Assembly: GCF_015207705.1 (NCBI RefSeq)
Contig: NZ_JADEWI010000032.1
Span: 1 to 64,000 of the forward strand
Direction of reading: 5' to 3'
DNA length: 64,000 nt
DNA from: Nostoc sp. LEGE 06077
Lineage (GTDB): Bacteria; Cyanobacteriota; Cyanobacteriia; Cyanobacteriales; Nostocaceae
The position numbers and the translations under genes were made by a program. Of this stretch, positions 55,345 through 64,000 are shown piece by piece (position 1 is the first letter of the stretch; every line of letters starts with the position of its first letter). Below the pieces are notes generated by a model, which was not told the origin of the DNA, searched no databases, and saw only the letters and a list, made by a program, of their open reading frames with translations.

Positions 55345-56184
55345 TTACTCTGTAAATAGAGGTCTGGCTTGTTGTGTTGATTGCAACTTTGCTTCTAAAG
55401 TTATCCAATCTTCCTGTTCAATCAAATTAATAAATTCATTGATATTTTGGCGATATTGTTGCAATGACCCTAACAATGCTTGGCGATTATAGCGTGCCAT
55501 CATCGCGCCTAATTCAGGATTACCACCACCGACACGGCTGGTATCTCGAAAGCCAGAACTAGCTAAATTTTGGGCTAATTGTAAAACTGCTGGGTCATTT
55601 TCGCCCGTACAAGCCGTAATTAACGCCGCACTCACCATCACAGGTAAATGAGAAATCCAACTCACAGCACGGTCGTGTTGTTCTGGTTGGCAATGGTAGA
55701 TTTTTGCCCCAAGCGCTCGCACAATTTCTTCTAAAATAGCGATCGCATCTTTGGGTGTTGTCGCATCTGGTGTCAGCACATAAGGTCTATCCACAAATAA
55801 ATTTTTTTGCGCCGCTTCTATACCACTATCAGCCGTTCCCGCCATTGGATGACCACCGACAAACCTTTCCCACAGCGGCGAAATTGCCTGAACTATCGGT
55901 GCTTTCACTGAACCAACATCAGTAATAATCGTATCCCCAGACAGATATGTAATTAACTGTTCAACTTGGGGAACAATAAGGGCGATAGGCGTACAAATAA
56001 AGATAATGTCTGCGGCTGCTAACAAACTCATATCTACAGAGACTTCATCGACACTACCAAGGGCTATAGCTGTTTGACAGGTAGATTCACGGCGACTTAC
56101 TCCTAAGACATGATGACCTTGCGATCGCAAATCATAACCCAAAGAACCGCCTATTAAACCCAAACCTAAAATACCAATATTCAT
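55345..56184 (-). CDS. tyrA: prephenate/arogenate dehydrogenase
   Basis: 279 residues from the ATG at 56184; a GTG at 56211 would add nine. The NAD(P)-binding motif NIGILGLGLIGGSLGYDL is at the very start of the shorter form, which fits cyanobacterial TyrA. The family motifs GGHPMAGT, HDRAVSWISHLPVMVSAAL and SSGFRDTSRVGGGNP are intact. It makes tyrosine via arogenate in cyanobacteria. Divergent from the pentapeptide gene. Confidence 0.93.
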   Translation of the reverse strand: MNIGILGLGLIGGSLGYDLRSQGHHVLGVSRRESTCQTAIALGSVDEVSVDMSLLAAADIIFICTPIALIVPQVEQLITYLSGDTIITDVGSVKAPIVQAISPLWERFVGGHPMAGTADSGIEAAQKNLFVDRPYVLTPDATTPKDAIAILEEIVRALGAKIYHCQPEQHDRAVSWISHLPVMVSAALITACTGENDPAVLQLAQNLASSGFRDTSRVGGGNPELGAMMARYNRQALLGSLQQYRQNINEFINLIEQEDWITLEAKLQSTQQARPLFTE

Positions 56185-56297
56185 AATTGATTTTGTCAGC
56201 TTATTTTTCACTTATATTTTGCATACTTTACCAACTAAGGAAACTAATTTAATTCTTTTGACTTTTGACTTTTAACTTATATTTATGGGTAGCATCA

Positions 56298-57863
56298 ATG
56301 ACTGTAGAGGAATTACTCGAACAATACGCAGCAGGGGTTACAAATTTTAGCGGTATCGAACTTTGCGAAGCGAACCTGAGTGGTGCCAAACTCAGCGGAA
56401 TAAATTTCAGCGAAGCTAATTTGAGTATAGTGAATTTGAGTGGGGCAAATCTCAGCGATGCCAATTTGTGCCATGCTAAGTTGAATGTCGCTCGCCTGAG
56501 TGGTGTAAATTTTGTCGGTGCAATCATGAATCATGCCAGTCTGAATGTGGCAAACTTGATTCGTGCTGACCTCAGCCGCGCTCAATTGCGGGGTGCTTCT
56601 TTGGTACGTGCTGAGTTAATTCGGGCAGAACTGAGCCGTGCTGACTTATTTGAAGCTAACCTCAGTAATGCTGATTTGCGCGAAGCTACACTCCGCAAAG
56701 CCAATCTTCGTCGCGCTAATTTGAGCGAAGCAAGTCTCAAAGGTTGTTCACTGGCTGGTGCGAACTTGGAAATGGCAAACTTAAACGCCGCTGATTTGCA
56801 TCGTACTGACCTGAGTGGAGCGAATTTACGTGATGCGGAATTTAAACAGACAAATCTGACCCACGCTAACCTCAGTGGCGCAGATTTAAGCGGGGCGAAC
56901 CTTCGTTGGGCTGATTTGAGTGGCGCAAAACTCTGTTGGGCTGATTTAAGTGGCGCAAAATTGAGTGGGGCGAACTTGATGGGAGCAGACCTGAGCAATG
57001 CTAATTTAACTAATACCAGTTTTGTCCACGCAAATTTAACTGAAGCAACATTAATTAAAGCAGAATGGGTTGGTGCTGATTTAACAGGCGCAACCTTAAC
57101 CGGGGCTAAACTGCATTCCGCCTCACGATTTGGGCTAAAAACAGAAGGAATGATTTGTGAATGGGTTGATCTTAGTCCAAAAGGCGATCGCTCCATCATC
57201 CAAAAGTTTGAAGCCGACGACCCAGGCGACTTCTTTAACGAAACTCCGCCAACTATTCGCATTATCGTCGATGCCGCCCTCGAACCAGAAGCCAATTTTG
57301 CCCTGGCTGGCGCTTACTTCCACATTGCTCAAGAATATCGCATCATCAAACAACCCCCCAGCATGGAAATTGGCCGTCGCCGCACAGTTTTTACATTCCG
57401 GGTAGATAGCGATGAAGCGTTATTACCCACAGCTTGTCTGGCTATTCTCCCCTTTAGGGATGCCAACAGTATGCACAAAAGCATTTACCAAGTGGTAGAG
57501 ATACTTAATAAAGAAGATGTATCCAACTTAGATATAAAAATATCCCATCGGGTGAAGCAATTGACTACCCTGATCGAACAAGCTATTAGTCAAGCCCAGA
57601 CTATTCGGCAAATGAAAAAAAATCTTGAATTAGCCGCGAAAATAAATTTCTTTAGAGCGCCGACGCAAACAATCTTGACTAATTCCAGCGCCCAGACATT
57701 TACAGTATATGATAACCCCTACTTTGGTAAAAAATTTATTAATACCTCACAACTAGATGCGGTATTTCTCGCTGATAAATCCAGAGAAACTGCCACAATT
57801 ACACCAATTTCCTTAAATGTAGTTGTAGATTTTCTCAAAAGCTTTCACTATATCAATGAATAA
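56298..57863 (+). CDS. pentapeptide-repeat protein with extra C-terminal domain
   Basis: 521 residues from the ATG at 56298 (MTVEELLEQYAAG); a TTG at 56265 is unlikely. Residues ~18-285 are about 50 tandem A(N/D)LXX units forming a right-handed quadrilateral beta-helix. The remaining ~230 residues (from about DPGDFFNETPPTIRIIVDAALEP) are not pentapeptides and have no family I know; they include a hydrophilic coiled region (VKQLTTLIEQAISQAQ). Function unknown; pentapeptide helices can mimic DNA or bind proteins. It is followed 43 bases on by the DUF1517 gene with a strong GGAGG. Confidence 0.85.
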   Translation: MTVEELLEQYAAGVTNFSGIELCEANLSGAKLSGINFSEANLSIVNLSGANLSDANLCHAKLNVARLSGVNFVGAIMNHASLNVANLIRADLSRAQLRGASLVRAELIRAELSRADLFEANLSNADLREATLRKANLRRANLSEASLKGCSLAGANLEMANLNAADLHRTDLSGANLRDAEFKQTNLTHANLSGADLSGANLRWADLSGAKLCWADLSGAKLSGANLMGADLSNANLTNTSFVHANLTEATLIKAEWVGADLTGATLTGAKLHSASRFGLKTEGMICEWVDLSPKGDRSIIQKFEADDPGDFFNETPPTIRIIVDAALEPEANFALAGAYFHIAQEYRIIKQPPSMEIGRRRTVFTFRVDSDEALLPTACLAILPFRDANSMHKSIYQVVEILNKEDVSNLDIKISHRVKQLTTLIEQAISQAQTIRQMKKNLELAAKINFFRAPTQTILTNSSAQTFTVYDNPYFGKKFINTSQLDAVFLADKSRETATITPISLNVVVDFLKSFHYINE

Positions 57864-57906
57864 GAAAATCTCTATGTTCCCAGAAACGAATTTTTGGAGG
57901 TAGCAA

Positions 57907-58500
57907 ATGCGTGATACCTTTAACAGAATGGTTGGTCGGACTCGCTACGTAGTCTGTCGGTTGTTTATCCACTTAAGCGGGTCGGATATCGCCCCAATTT
58001 TAGGCGTATTAAATCATGCTGCTAGAGAAGCAATTGATGCTGATGGCGACTTGCAGGTTTTAGGAGAAGTATTAGTCGAACTCAGCGAAACCCTGCTGCG
58101 TTACGATGAATATTGGATGTCTGCGGCTAACGAAGGCGACGTATTTTGGAGTGAAGGCGAAGCAGGCGATTACGTCAATGAATTATTTACTGACTCGGCC
58201 GAAAGATATGGTGCTGATATTGATTTGGACTCTCCCTCTGGGTTTGATGAACCCTTTTCGATTCCAGTTACACGTAACGTTGTAGTGATGATTACCATAG
58301 CTTCTGAAGGCGAAGTCCCAGAGTTAGAAACAGACTTAGCAAATATTCACGCACTCAAAGAAGGTTTAAGAGCCTTAATCAATTTGCACTACAAAAACAA
58401 ACTTAAAGCTATTCAAGTGCATTTTTCGCCAGCACAGTTAGGTGATGAACTGACCAACGATCACCTGTTGCAATATTACCCAGAATTGATACCTTTGTAG
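57907..58500 (+). CDS. DUF1517 family protein
   Basis: 197 residues, preceded by a perfect GGAGG six bases from the ATG. Features: NRMVGRTRYVVCRLFIHLSG, then VVVMITIASEGEVPELE, then IQVHFSPAQLGDELTND and a YYPEL end typical of DUF1517, a family of cyanobacteria and plastids of unknown function. The usual N-terminal membrane part is absent here, so this is the soluble module only. Probably in one operon with the pentapeptide gene and the lipoprotein. Confidence 0.75.
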   Translation: MRDTFNRMVGRTRYVVCRLFIHLSGSDIAPILGVLNHAAREAIDADGDLQVLGEVLVELSETLLRYDEYWMSAANEGDVFWSEGEAGDYVNELFTDSAERYGADIDLDSPSGFDEPFSIPVTRNVVVMITIASEGEVPELETDLANIHALKEGLRALINLHYKNKLKAIQVHFSPAQLGDELTNDHLLQYYPELIPL

Positions 58501-58568
58501 ATTGTTGGGTTGTCCGCACACCAGCCATTTTAAGAAGTTGTTAAGCTCGGAGATAAGACAATACTGCA

Positions 58569-59453
58569 ATGATCATGACCATATTACGTAAATTTACAGT
58601 TGTTGTTTTAGCCTTGAGTTTGTGTATAACAACTGTTGCTTGCGGGGGTGGAGAGCAAACTACTCCCACAGGGCGCAATGTTAGCCAAACTTCTACCACC
58701 ACCAAATTGAGTGATGGTCAGTATCAAGTACAACAAGCTACTTACGACGATGGGACAGGGGAATACACACTGTTCTTACTGAACAGTAAACCGCCAACCT
58801 TTACAACCGAAAATGTGCAAATGGCACGGCTGACTGATGAAGAAATTAAAGCCGGTAAGAAATCTTACTTGAAGGTAGAAAACGGACAGCCAGCTTTGTA
58901 CCTCACAGAAGACTTCAAAATTGAGTACGTCCACAACGTTACGCAAACTCAAAATAATCCCCAAACCGGACAACAAGAAACCGTTGTCGTCAGGAGAGAA
59001 AACAGCTTTTGGTCGCCCTTTGCTGGTTCTTTAGCTGGAAGTATCGCGGGTCAAGCAATTGGTAGTCTGTTATTTAGACCCCAATATTATGTGCCACCTG
59101 TTTATCAACCAGGCGGAGTGTTAAATGGGTTTGGTGGTTACGGTTCTACCTATGATCAAGCTGTTAGCAGCTATCGCAGCCGCTATAATGCACCCCCCGC
59201 AGCGGTGAGAAATCGCACAGCTTTCCGTACCACAGGCAATATTAGAAGGACTTATCCTAGTGGTTCTAATGTCCGCACTACAACCCCTCCCAGAACTACA
59301 AACCGTCCTAGCGGTTCTGGTTTTGGTTCTAGTGAACTGCAACCATCTGGTAAATCTAGCACTACCAGACGTAATTCCGGTAGTAGTTTTGGCAGTGGCG
59401 GTCGGAGTCGGAGTCCTAGCCGTAGCGGTGGTTTTGGTAGCAGACGGCGTTAA
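58569..59453 (+). CDS. Gly/Ser/Arg-rich putative lipoprotein
   Basis: 294 residues. A lipobox is clear: LALSLCITTVAC then GGG, with Cys at about 25. A ~110-residue globular part (DGQYQVQQATYDDGTGEYTLF, ARLTDEEIKAGKKSYLKVENG) is followed by a Gly-zipper-like hydrophobic segment (FAGSLAGSIAGQAIGSLLF) and a low-complexity tail rich in Ser, Gly, Arg and Thr (RSRSPSRSGGFGSRRR at the end). Anchored on the membrane with a disordered positive tail. Function unknown. Confidence 0.75.
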   Translation: MIMTILRKFTVVVLALSLCITTVACGGGEQTTPTGRNVSQTSTTTKLSDGQYQVQQATYDDGTGEYTLFLLNSKPPTFTTENVQMARLTDEEIKAGKKSYLKVENGQPALYLTEDFKIEYVHNVTQTQNNPQTGQQETVVVRRENSFWSPFAGSLAGSIAGQAIGSLLFRPQYYVPPVYQPGGVLNGFGGYGSTYDQAVSSYRSRYNAPPAAVRNRTAFRTTGNIRRTYPSGSNVRTTTPPRTTNRPSGSGFGSSELQPSGKSSTTRRNSGSSFGSGGRSRSPSRSGGFGSRRR

Positions 59454-59475
59454 TCAATTTAGTTAACGTCAAATT

Positions 59476-59543
59476 TGTGTAGGTTGGATTTTTGCTGGCT
59501 TTTTGAAGGGTACTGCGTAAAATCCAATCTACGCATTTTTTAT
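59476..59543 (+). terminator. terminator after the lipoprotein gene
   Basis: TGTGTAGGTTGGATTTT (59476-59492) pairs with AAAATCCAATCTACGCA (59519-59535) at 15 of 17 bases, loop of 26, followed by TTTTTTA. The large loop makes it a less typical terminator. Confidence 0.6.
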
Positions 59544-59576
59544 CTGATTTTTCCAGTCCAATTACAAATTCAAAAT

Positions 59577-59953
59577 TTATACCAACCCAGCTTGAAAAAT
59601 TTGATTTGGAGTCAGGTGCAATTCAGGAAAAGTTTGGGAGATAATGCGTTCTCCGAAGGAGTTGCCGTAGGCATCGCTGTCTTGAAACTTACTAATCTGA
59701 TATTCTCCATCAACTAGATTACAAACAGAAATTGTCGGTTGTTTGGGATTCCCAATAAAATTGCGTCCACCCAACGCCGCATCATCTCGAAATAGTGAGT
59801 TTCTCCAGGTTTTGCGCCCACGTTAAAAATTCTGAAATATTGTCCGTATTTAACGCAAGGTTGAGTATGATTACATAAATTGACGAAAGTGAGAGGTGCC
59901 GAGAGATTTTGGCGGGGAGCGATCGCTAAAAGTTCAATATTTCTCACCACCAC
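59577..59953 (-). pseudogene. broken Uma2 (DUF820) gene remnant
   Basis: Two minus-strand frames share this stretch. The downstream one has the Uma2 C-terminus, LGGRNFIGNPKQPTISVCNL, then VDGEYQISKFQDSD and FPELHLTPNQIFQAG. It has no start region or catalytic part in the same frame. The other frame covers the upstream half and ends beyond the shift point. The conserved N-terminal two-thirds of Uma2 is missing. I take it as a decayed, frameshifted fragment, with sequencing error as the alternative. Intact copies are at 26449 and 41500. Confidence 0.6.
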
Positions 59954-60003
59954 ACAGCTTCATCATTAGCTGCTTCCCCTGTTGATTGGAGATAAGATGG
60001 GCT

Positions 60004-62367
60004 ATGCTATTGCTTCCTGCCTGTAAATTGAAGTTGACTCCCCTGGCACTAGTACTTTCCCTGGCTGTATCAGGGGTGTCTATACTGTTATGCCCCATAG
60101 CTATTAATCAGTCTCAAGCCGCAGAAATAACTCCCAAACTACCGGGAGTTAAACTGAGTGCATCAAAACGCTTTGCCTTAGTTGTAGGTATCGATGACTA
60201 TCCTGAAGACCCTCTGGGTTTGCCAGTGAGTGACGCAAAACTGGTCAAGCGAGAACTAGAATCAGTAGGTTTTGAAGTAACGCTGGTTATCAATCCAACA
60301 ATAGGAGCTTTGACAGAAGCTAGAGATGCTTTCGTCAAAAAGATAGATAGTTCTGGTGATAACGTCACAGCCTTATTTTTCTTTGCTGGACATGGGGTAC
60401 AGTTTGACGGACATAACTATTTGATTCCAGCTAAGTCTAAGCTTCTTTCTGCGTTCAGTAAGGCCGCCTTCATTGATCAAGCAATGGATGCACAGCTTGG
60501 TATTCTCAACTACCTAAGCTAGTCAAAGGCTTCACAAGTCATCTTCGTCCTGGATGCTTGTCGCAATAATCCTTTCAATCCAGGGCATCGAGGTAGTAGA
60601 GATGCTGGACTAGCAAAGATGAATGTCAATCCTGGTGGCCCCGATACTTTTATTTTATTTGCTGCTTCACCCGGTCAAGTTGCTTTTGATGGAGATCGAG
60701 ATGCTGCAAATAGCCCTTTTAGCCAAGCCTTTGCCAAAGCAATCTCTCAACCTGGCTCTTCATTACCGACTGTCTACGAGCAAGTAAACGAGCAAGTGAG
60801 GAAAACCACGGATGGGAAACAGCGTCCTTATCAGGAAGGGGTGCTATTTAACTTTAAGTTCCGTGAAGCTCTAGCAGAACCGATAGTAGCCTCTGGACAA
60901 GCTCGGTTGCTAGAAACAGGGTTTGAAAAACGTCAGTACGATATTGTGAATGATGGCTACAAATTGCTTAGGCAGACCCTAGCTACAAAATCGATCAACG
61001 ATATTCAAAAAGCTGCCGAGGGTGGAGATGCAGAAGCTCAGTACCTATTGGGAATTGCCTACAACGCTGGTGAGGGAGTTACTGCTGACTCAGAACGAAC
61101 AGCCTATTGGTTAAGACGGGCGGCAACCCGCGGCTTTAGTCGCGCCCAATTTGCTTATGGACAGCGACTTTATTGGGGTTGGGGACAGACTCAACCCAAT
61201 AAGAAAGAAGGATTTGACTGGTGGTTAGTAGCTGCTGAAAATGGTAACGCATCAGCTATGTTGGAAATTGGTGCAACTTATCTCTACGGAAGAGAAGGGG
61301 TTCCAGGGCAAGACATAACCCAAGCAGAAAAATATTTCAATCAAGCACTATCAGTTGGAGCATTAGAGGCGGAAACCAATCTCGGCCGTCTTTATGGGGA
61401 AAAGGCAAAAAAAGCTCAAAAGGCAGGAGATACCAAGACCTTTGCACAAGCCAGCGAAAAAAGACTAGCTTACTTTCAGAAGGCTGCTCAAAAAGGCTCA
61501 TCCGATGCTATGTATTCCTTAGCTGATATGTATCGTTATGGCGATTATGTCAAAATGGATGTGCCAAAGGCAATGGAGTGGTACAAAAAATCCATATCTG
61601 TGGGCAATAGTGATGCTGCCGTAGAGCTGGCAAAGCTATATGTTGATGAAAGTGCAACAGGATTAGGGAAATCACAGCCAGAGGAAGCGGCCAAGTATTT
61701 CCGCATTGCTCTGAACCTTGGTTCTAAAATGGCTGGGGTAGAATTGGCTGACCTAATTAGAAACGGTAAAATTAAGGTTAATCCCAAGACTTCTCAAGAA
61801 GCAATCCAGCTTTATGAGCAAGCTGTTATTAACGGTTCATTGAGGGCGGCAGCTCATCTTTCAGATATTTATCTCAAGGGAGAATTGGTAGCAAAAGACA
61901 GGAAAAAAGCTGAACAGTATGGGCTAAAAGCCCTGGAACTAGAGAAAACAACGAAACCAGATAGCGAAGATGCCTGGCCGATGTATGCACAGATTGCTTA
62001 TACTAACCTGCTGAAGCTGTATAAAGTGGAAAAATTAGAGCCAGCTAAACCTCAGCTAGTTAAAGCGATCGAGGATCGGGTTGGTTTGCTGCCCATAAAC
62101 GATCAGATGAAGCTCTTGACTCGCTTTACTGTTCCAATAACCTGCGGAACGATAAAATCTCCTTTTGAAGTCTATGTGTGGGATTGGAAACTAAATGAAC
62201 CTCCAACCACAGCCCAGTTTGATTGGGTAGAAAAAGCAAGAGGCTGTGAAGTTCCAAAGGATGTCGTTGAGTCATTTCAAAAGCTATATAAGATTGCACG
62301 CGAGAATAATGTTTCTTTCCGAGAGTTGTCTATTTATGCTTTAAGTAATGCCAACCAGAAGAAGTAG
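60004..62367 (+). pseudogene. caspase-Sel1 gene split by an in-frame TAG
   Basis: One frame of 788 codons is broken only by a TAG at 60520-60522 (codon 173). Part one (172 residues): signal-like segment (~11-40), caspase start RFALVVGIDDYPEDP, catalytic His130 in FFAGHG. Part two in the same frame: catalytic Cys186 in VIFVLDACRNNPFNPGH, then FILFAASPGQ, then about eight Sel1 repeats (GDAEAQYLLGIAYNAGEGV type) to residue ~690 and a tail. Family members continue straight through the stop position. So it is a nonsense-mutated gene, a readthrough case or a base error. Without readthrough, neither piece has the whole catalytic dyad. A separate start for the second part could be the ATG at 60619, after the Cys. 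Confidence 0.8.
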
Positions 62368-62459
62368 GGACTAAGCAACTACCTCTATCAAATCATTGCT
62401 TTTATTCACACTAAACATAACTGTGTTACCCTAGTAGAGTTGTCTAAATTCCGCACATC

Positions 62460-62520
62460 CAGGAGTTCGGGTGTTTTCTTAGATGAAAATACACCTGGGT
62501 GGAGGTTTAACCCGAATAGG
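62460..62520 (+). promoter_or_regulatory. structured 5' leader of rpsB
   Basis: Outer stem TTCGGGT (62466-62472) / ACCCGAA (62510-62516) competes with an inner stem, GGTGT-TTTC (62470-62478) / GAAA-ACACC (62485-62495). The arms share bases, so the two folds exclude each other in part. It lies just upstream of the GGAG before rpsB. Structured leaders that bind protein S2 control rpsB-tsf in many bacteria; this is a candidate of that kind. Confidence 0.5.
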
Positions 62521-62532
62521 AGTTAAAAATAT

Positions 62533-63327
62533 ATGCCAGTCGTTTCCTTGGCTCAAATGATGGAGTCAGGTGTTCACTTTGGACACCAAACCCGTCGCTG
62601 GAATCCAAAAATGTCTCCGTACATTTATACTTCCCGCAATGGTGTACATATCATCGACTTGGTGCAAACAGCCCAGTTGATGGAAGACGCTTACAGCTAC
62701 ATGAGAACCCAAGCCGAGCAAGGGAAAAAATTCTTGTTTGTCGGCACAAAGCGTCAAGCCGCCGGAATCATTGCTCAAGAAGCATCTCGTTGTGGCGCTC
62801 ACTATATTAACCAACGCTGGTTAGGTGGAATGCTCACTAACTGGGCAACCATTAAAACTAGGGTAGAACGCCTGAAAGATTTGGAACGCCGAGAGGAAAA
62901 CGGCGCTCTGGATTTATTGCCGAAAAAAGAAGCTTCAATGCTGCGTCGGGAAATGACAAAGCTGCAAAAATACCTGGGTGGGATTAAAACCATGCGGAAA
63001 GTCCCTGACGTGGTAGTAATTGTCGACCAGCGCCGGGAATATAACGCAGTTCAAGAATGCCAAAAACTGTCAATTCCCATTGTGTCCATGTTGGATACCA
63101 ACTGTGACCCAGATGTTGTGGATATTCCTATCCCCGCCAATGATGACGCTATCCGATCTATCAAGCTGATAGTCGGCAAATTGGCGGATGCCATTTATGA
63201 AGGCCGTCATGGTCAGCTGGATGCAGAAGAAGAATACGAAGATTACGAAGGCGGCGAGGAAGATTACGAATACGACGAAAGTGAATACTCTGACGCGTTA
63301 ATTCCCGACGAAGAAGAGGAGGAATAA
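62533..63327 (+). CDS. rpsB: 30S ribosomal protein S2
   Basis: 264 residues. S2 signature sequences: [17 protein letters not shown] near the start, [36 protein letters not shown] long acidic C-terminal tail ([20 protein letters not shown]) is typical of cyanobacterial S2. Followed by tsf 149 bases on. Confidence 0.97.
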   Translation: MPVVSLAQMMESGVHFGHQTRRWNPKMSPYIYTSRNGVHIIDLVQTAQLMEDAYSYMRTQAEQGKKFLFVGTKRQAAGIIAQEASRCGAHYINQRWLGGMLTNWATIKTRVERLKDLERREENGALDLLPKKEASMLRREMTKLQKYLGGIKTMRKVPDVVVIVDQRREYNAVQECQKLSIPIVSMLDTNCDPDVVDIPIPANDDAIRSIKLIVGKLADAIYEGRHGQLDAEEEYEDYEGGEEDYEYDESEYSDALIPDEEEEE

Positions 63328-63359
63328 AGTATGGAGGATGAGGTTCTGAAGTCTAAAAA

Positions 63360-63402
63360 ATAAAACTTCAGACTTCAGACTTCAGGCTTCAGACTTTCTT
63401 CA
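63360..63402. repeat. short tandem repeat ACTTCAG
   Basis: At least four copies of ACTTCAG (one as GCTTCAG) lie in tandem in the rpsB-tsf spacer. It is the same heptamer class seen at 10920 and near 33028. Confidence 0.65.
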
Positions 63403-63476
63403 GTTCTGAGTAAGATAGAAATACTCAACGCCCGTGAGCGATAAAAACTCTAGGTCAAGTTAGGAATTGAGGCAAC

Positions 63477-64000
63477 ATGGCGGAAATATCTGCAAAACTC
63501 GTCCAAGAGCTACGCCAAAAAACTGGTGCCGGCATGATGGACTGCAAAAAGGCGCTGAAAGAAACTGACGGCGACATTGAACAAGCTATAGATTGGCTAC
63601 GGAAAAAAGGCATCGCTTCGGCGGGTAAAAAAAGCGATCGCATCGCAGCTGAAGGTTTAGTAGACACCTACATTCAGCCAGATGGCAAAGTCGGTGTACT
63701 CATAGAAGTTAACTGCCAAACTGATTTTGTTGCCCGCAATGATGCTTTTAAATCCTTAGTTAAGAGCCTCGCACAACAAGCGGCTACTGCGAATAGTGTT
63801 GAGTCTTTGCTGGCTCAATCTTACATTGGAGATAACAGCATTACTGTAGATGAATTCATCAAGCAAAGCATTGCTAGTCTTGGTGAAAACATTCAAGTAC
63901 GCCGTTTTATCAACTTTGCACTAGCAGATGCGACACCAGGAGTGATAGATAGCTATATCCACACTGGTGGTCGTGTGGGTGTGTTAGTTGAGATCAAAAC
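63477..64000 (+). CDS. tsf: elongation factor Ts (partial, runs off the window)
   Basis: The first ~174 residues are present from the ATG at 63477. N-terminal UBA-like [20 protein letters not shown], then [20 protein letters not shown], then the start of the dimerisation domain ([17 protein letters not shown]). EF-Ts recycles EF-Tu-GDP. The 3' part is outside the window. Confidence 0.96.
   Translation, partial: MAEISAKLVQELRQKTGAGMMDCKKALKETDGDIEQAIDWLRKKGIASAGKKSDRIAAEGLVDTYIQPDGKVGVLIEVNCQTDFVARNDAFKSLVKSLAQQAATANSVESLLAQSYIGDNSITVDEFIKQSIASLGENIQVRRFINFALADATPGVIDSYIHTGGRVGVLVEIK

Noticed and set aside
56313-57353. Long minus-strand frames opposite the pentapeptide gene (90, 237, 72 codons)
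   Set aside because: Pentapeptide repeats routinely keep the other strand open; translated products are biased and match no family.
1-64000. tRNA, rRNA, CRISPR array, prophage or complete insertion sequence
   Set aside because: No cloverleaf with T-loop GTTCRANYC, no rRNA-like stretch, no periodic direct repeats with unique spacers, no full transposase, integrase or phage structural genes were seen.

Overview
The window is cyanobacterial chromosome, most likely from a filamentous, heterocyst-forming Nostocales member (Nostoc/Anabaena/Calothrix type). Direct evidence is the presence of petG, psaK, CP12, the ferredoxin-thioredoxin reductase catalytic subunit, very frequent HIP1 octamers (GCGATCGC), and short tandem repeats such as ACTCAGC and ACTTCAG. 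A Mo-dependent nitrogenase C-terminal family protein and a HetC-like C39 exporter support the Nostocales assignment, which remains an inference. No rRNA, tRNA, CRISPR array or intact insertion sequence was found.

Layout. 1-8717 is the most unusual block, a candidate peptide-export locus. It holds a 54-residue peptide gene missing from ordinary long-ORF lists, two strong hairpins, a TPR protein, a signal-less PpiC/SurA-like isomerase, an IS630-type helix-turn-helix protein that overlaps the next gene by 11 bases, an ABC exporter with cNMP-binding-like and C39 peptidase domains, and an HlyD adaptor. 8720-17303 is mostly housekeeping: trmB, a phosphoesterase, a FIST sensor, CP12, DUF3177, a small conserved protein, cbiD and guaA. 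17410-21000 has a MITE-like element, a caspase-family protein with a membrane segment, and a divergent pair made of a free-standing GyrB-type ATPase and an unknown 206-residue protein. 20998-33176 is mixed core and accessory: DUF58, ftrC, DUF309, NDH-2, a secreted amidohydrolase, DUF3370, a Pcp-like peptidase, hisH, rsmD and petG. 33384-44436 has cytochrome c, a second PpiC-type protein, a CHAT protease, an ABC exporter, an acyltransferase, psaK, a cupin/nitrogenase-family pair, Uma2 and a WD40 protein. 44916-55161 holds a small secreted protein, a 1188-residue RTX metalloprotease, a CbiG-CobJ fusion, a methyltransferase, and a glycosidase-like protein joined to an aspartic-protease-like module. 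55345-64000 has tyrA, a pentapeptide-repeat protein, DUF1517 plus a lipoprotein, an Uma2 remnant, a caspase-Sel1 gene broken by one in-frame stop, and the rpsB-tsf operon, which runs off the end.

How parts fit. The first block reads as a self-contained maturation and type I export system: leader peptide, chaperone-like isomerase, protease-exporter and adaptor. The window also carries three caspase-clan genes (17707, 34845, 60004), three Uma2 copies (one broken), two unlinked cobalamin genes (cbiD, cbiG-cobJ), and at least two families of small inverted-repeat elements. One of those elements lies inside the 5' end of a reading frame. Several starts were moved to match ribosome-binding sites and family length (trmB TTG, psaK GTG, petG GTG, CP12, guaA, ftrC, DUF3177).
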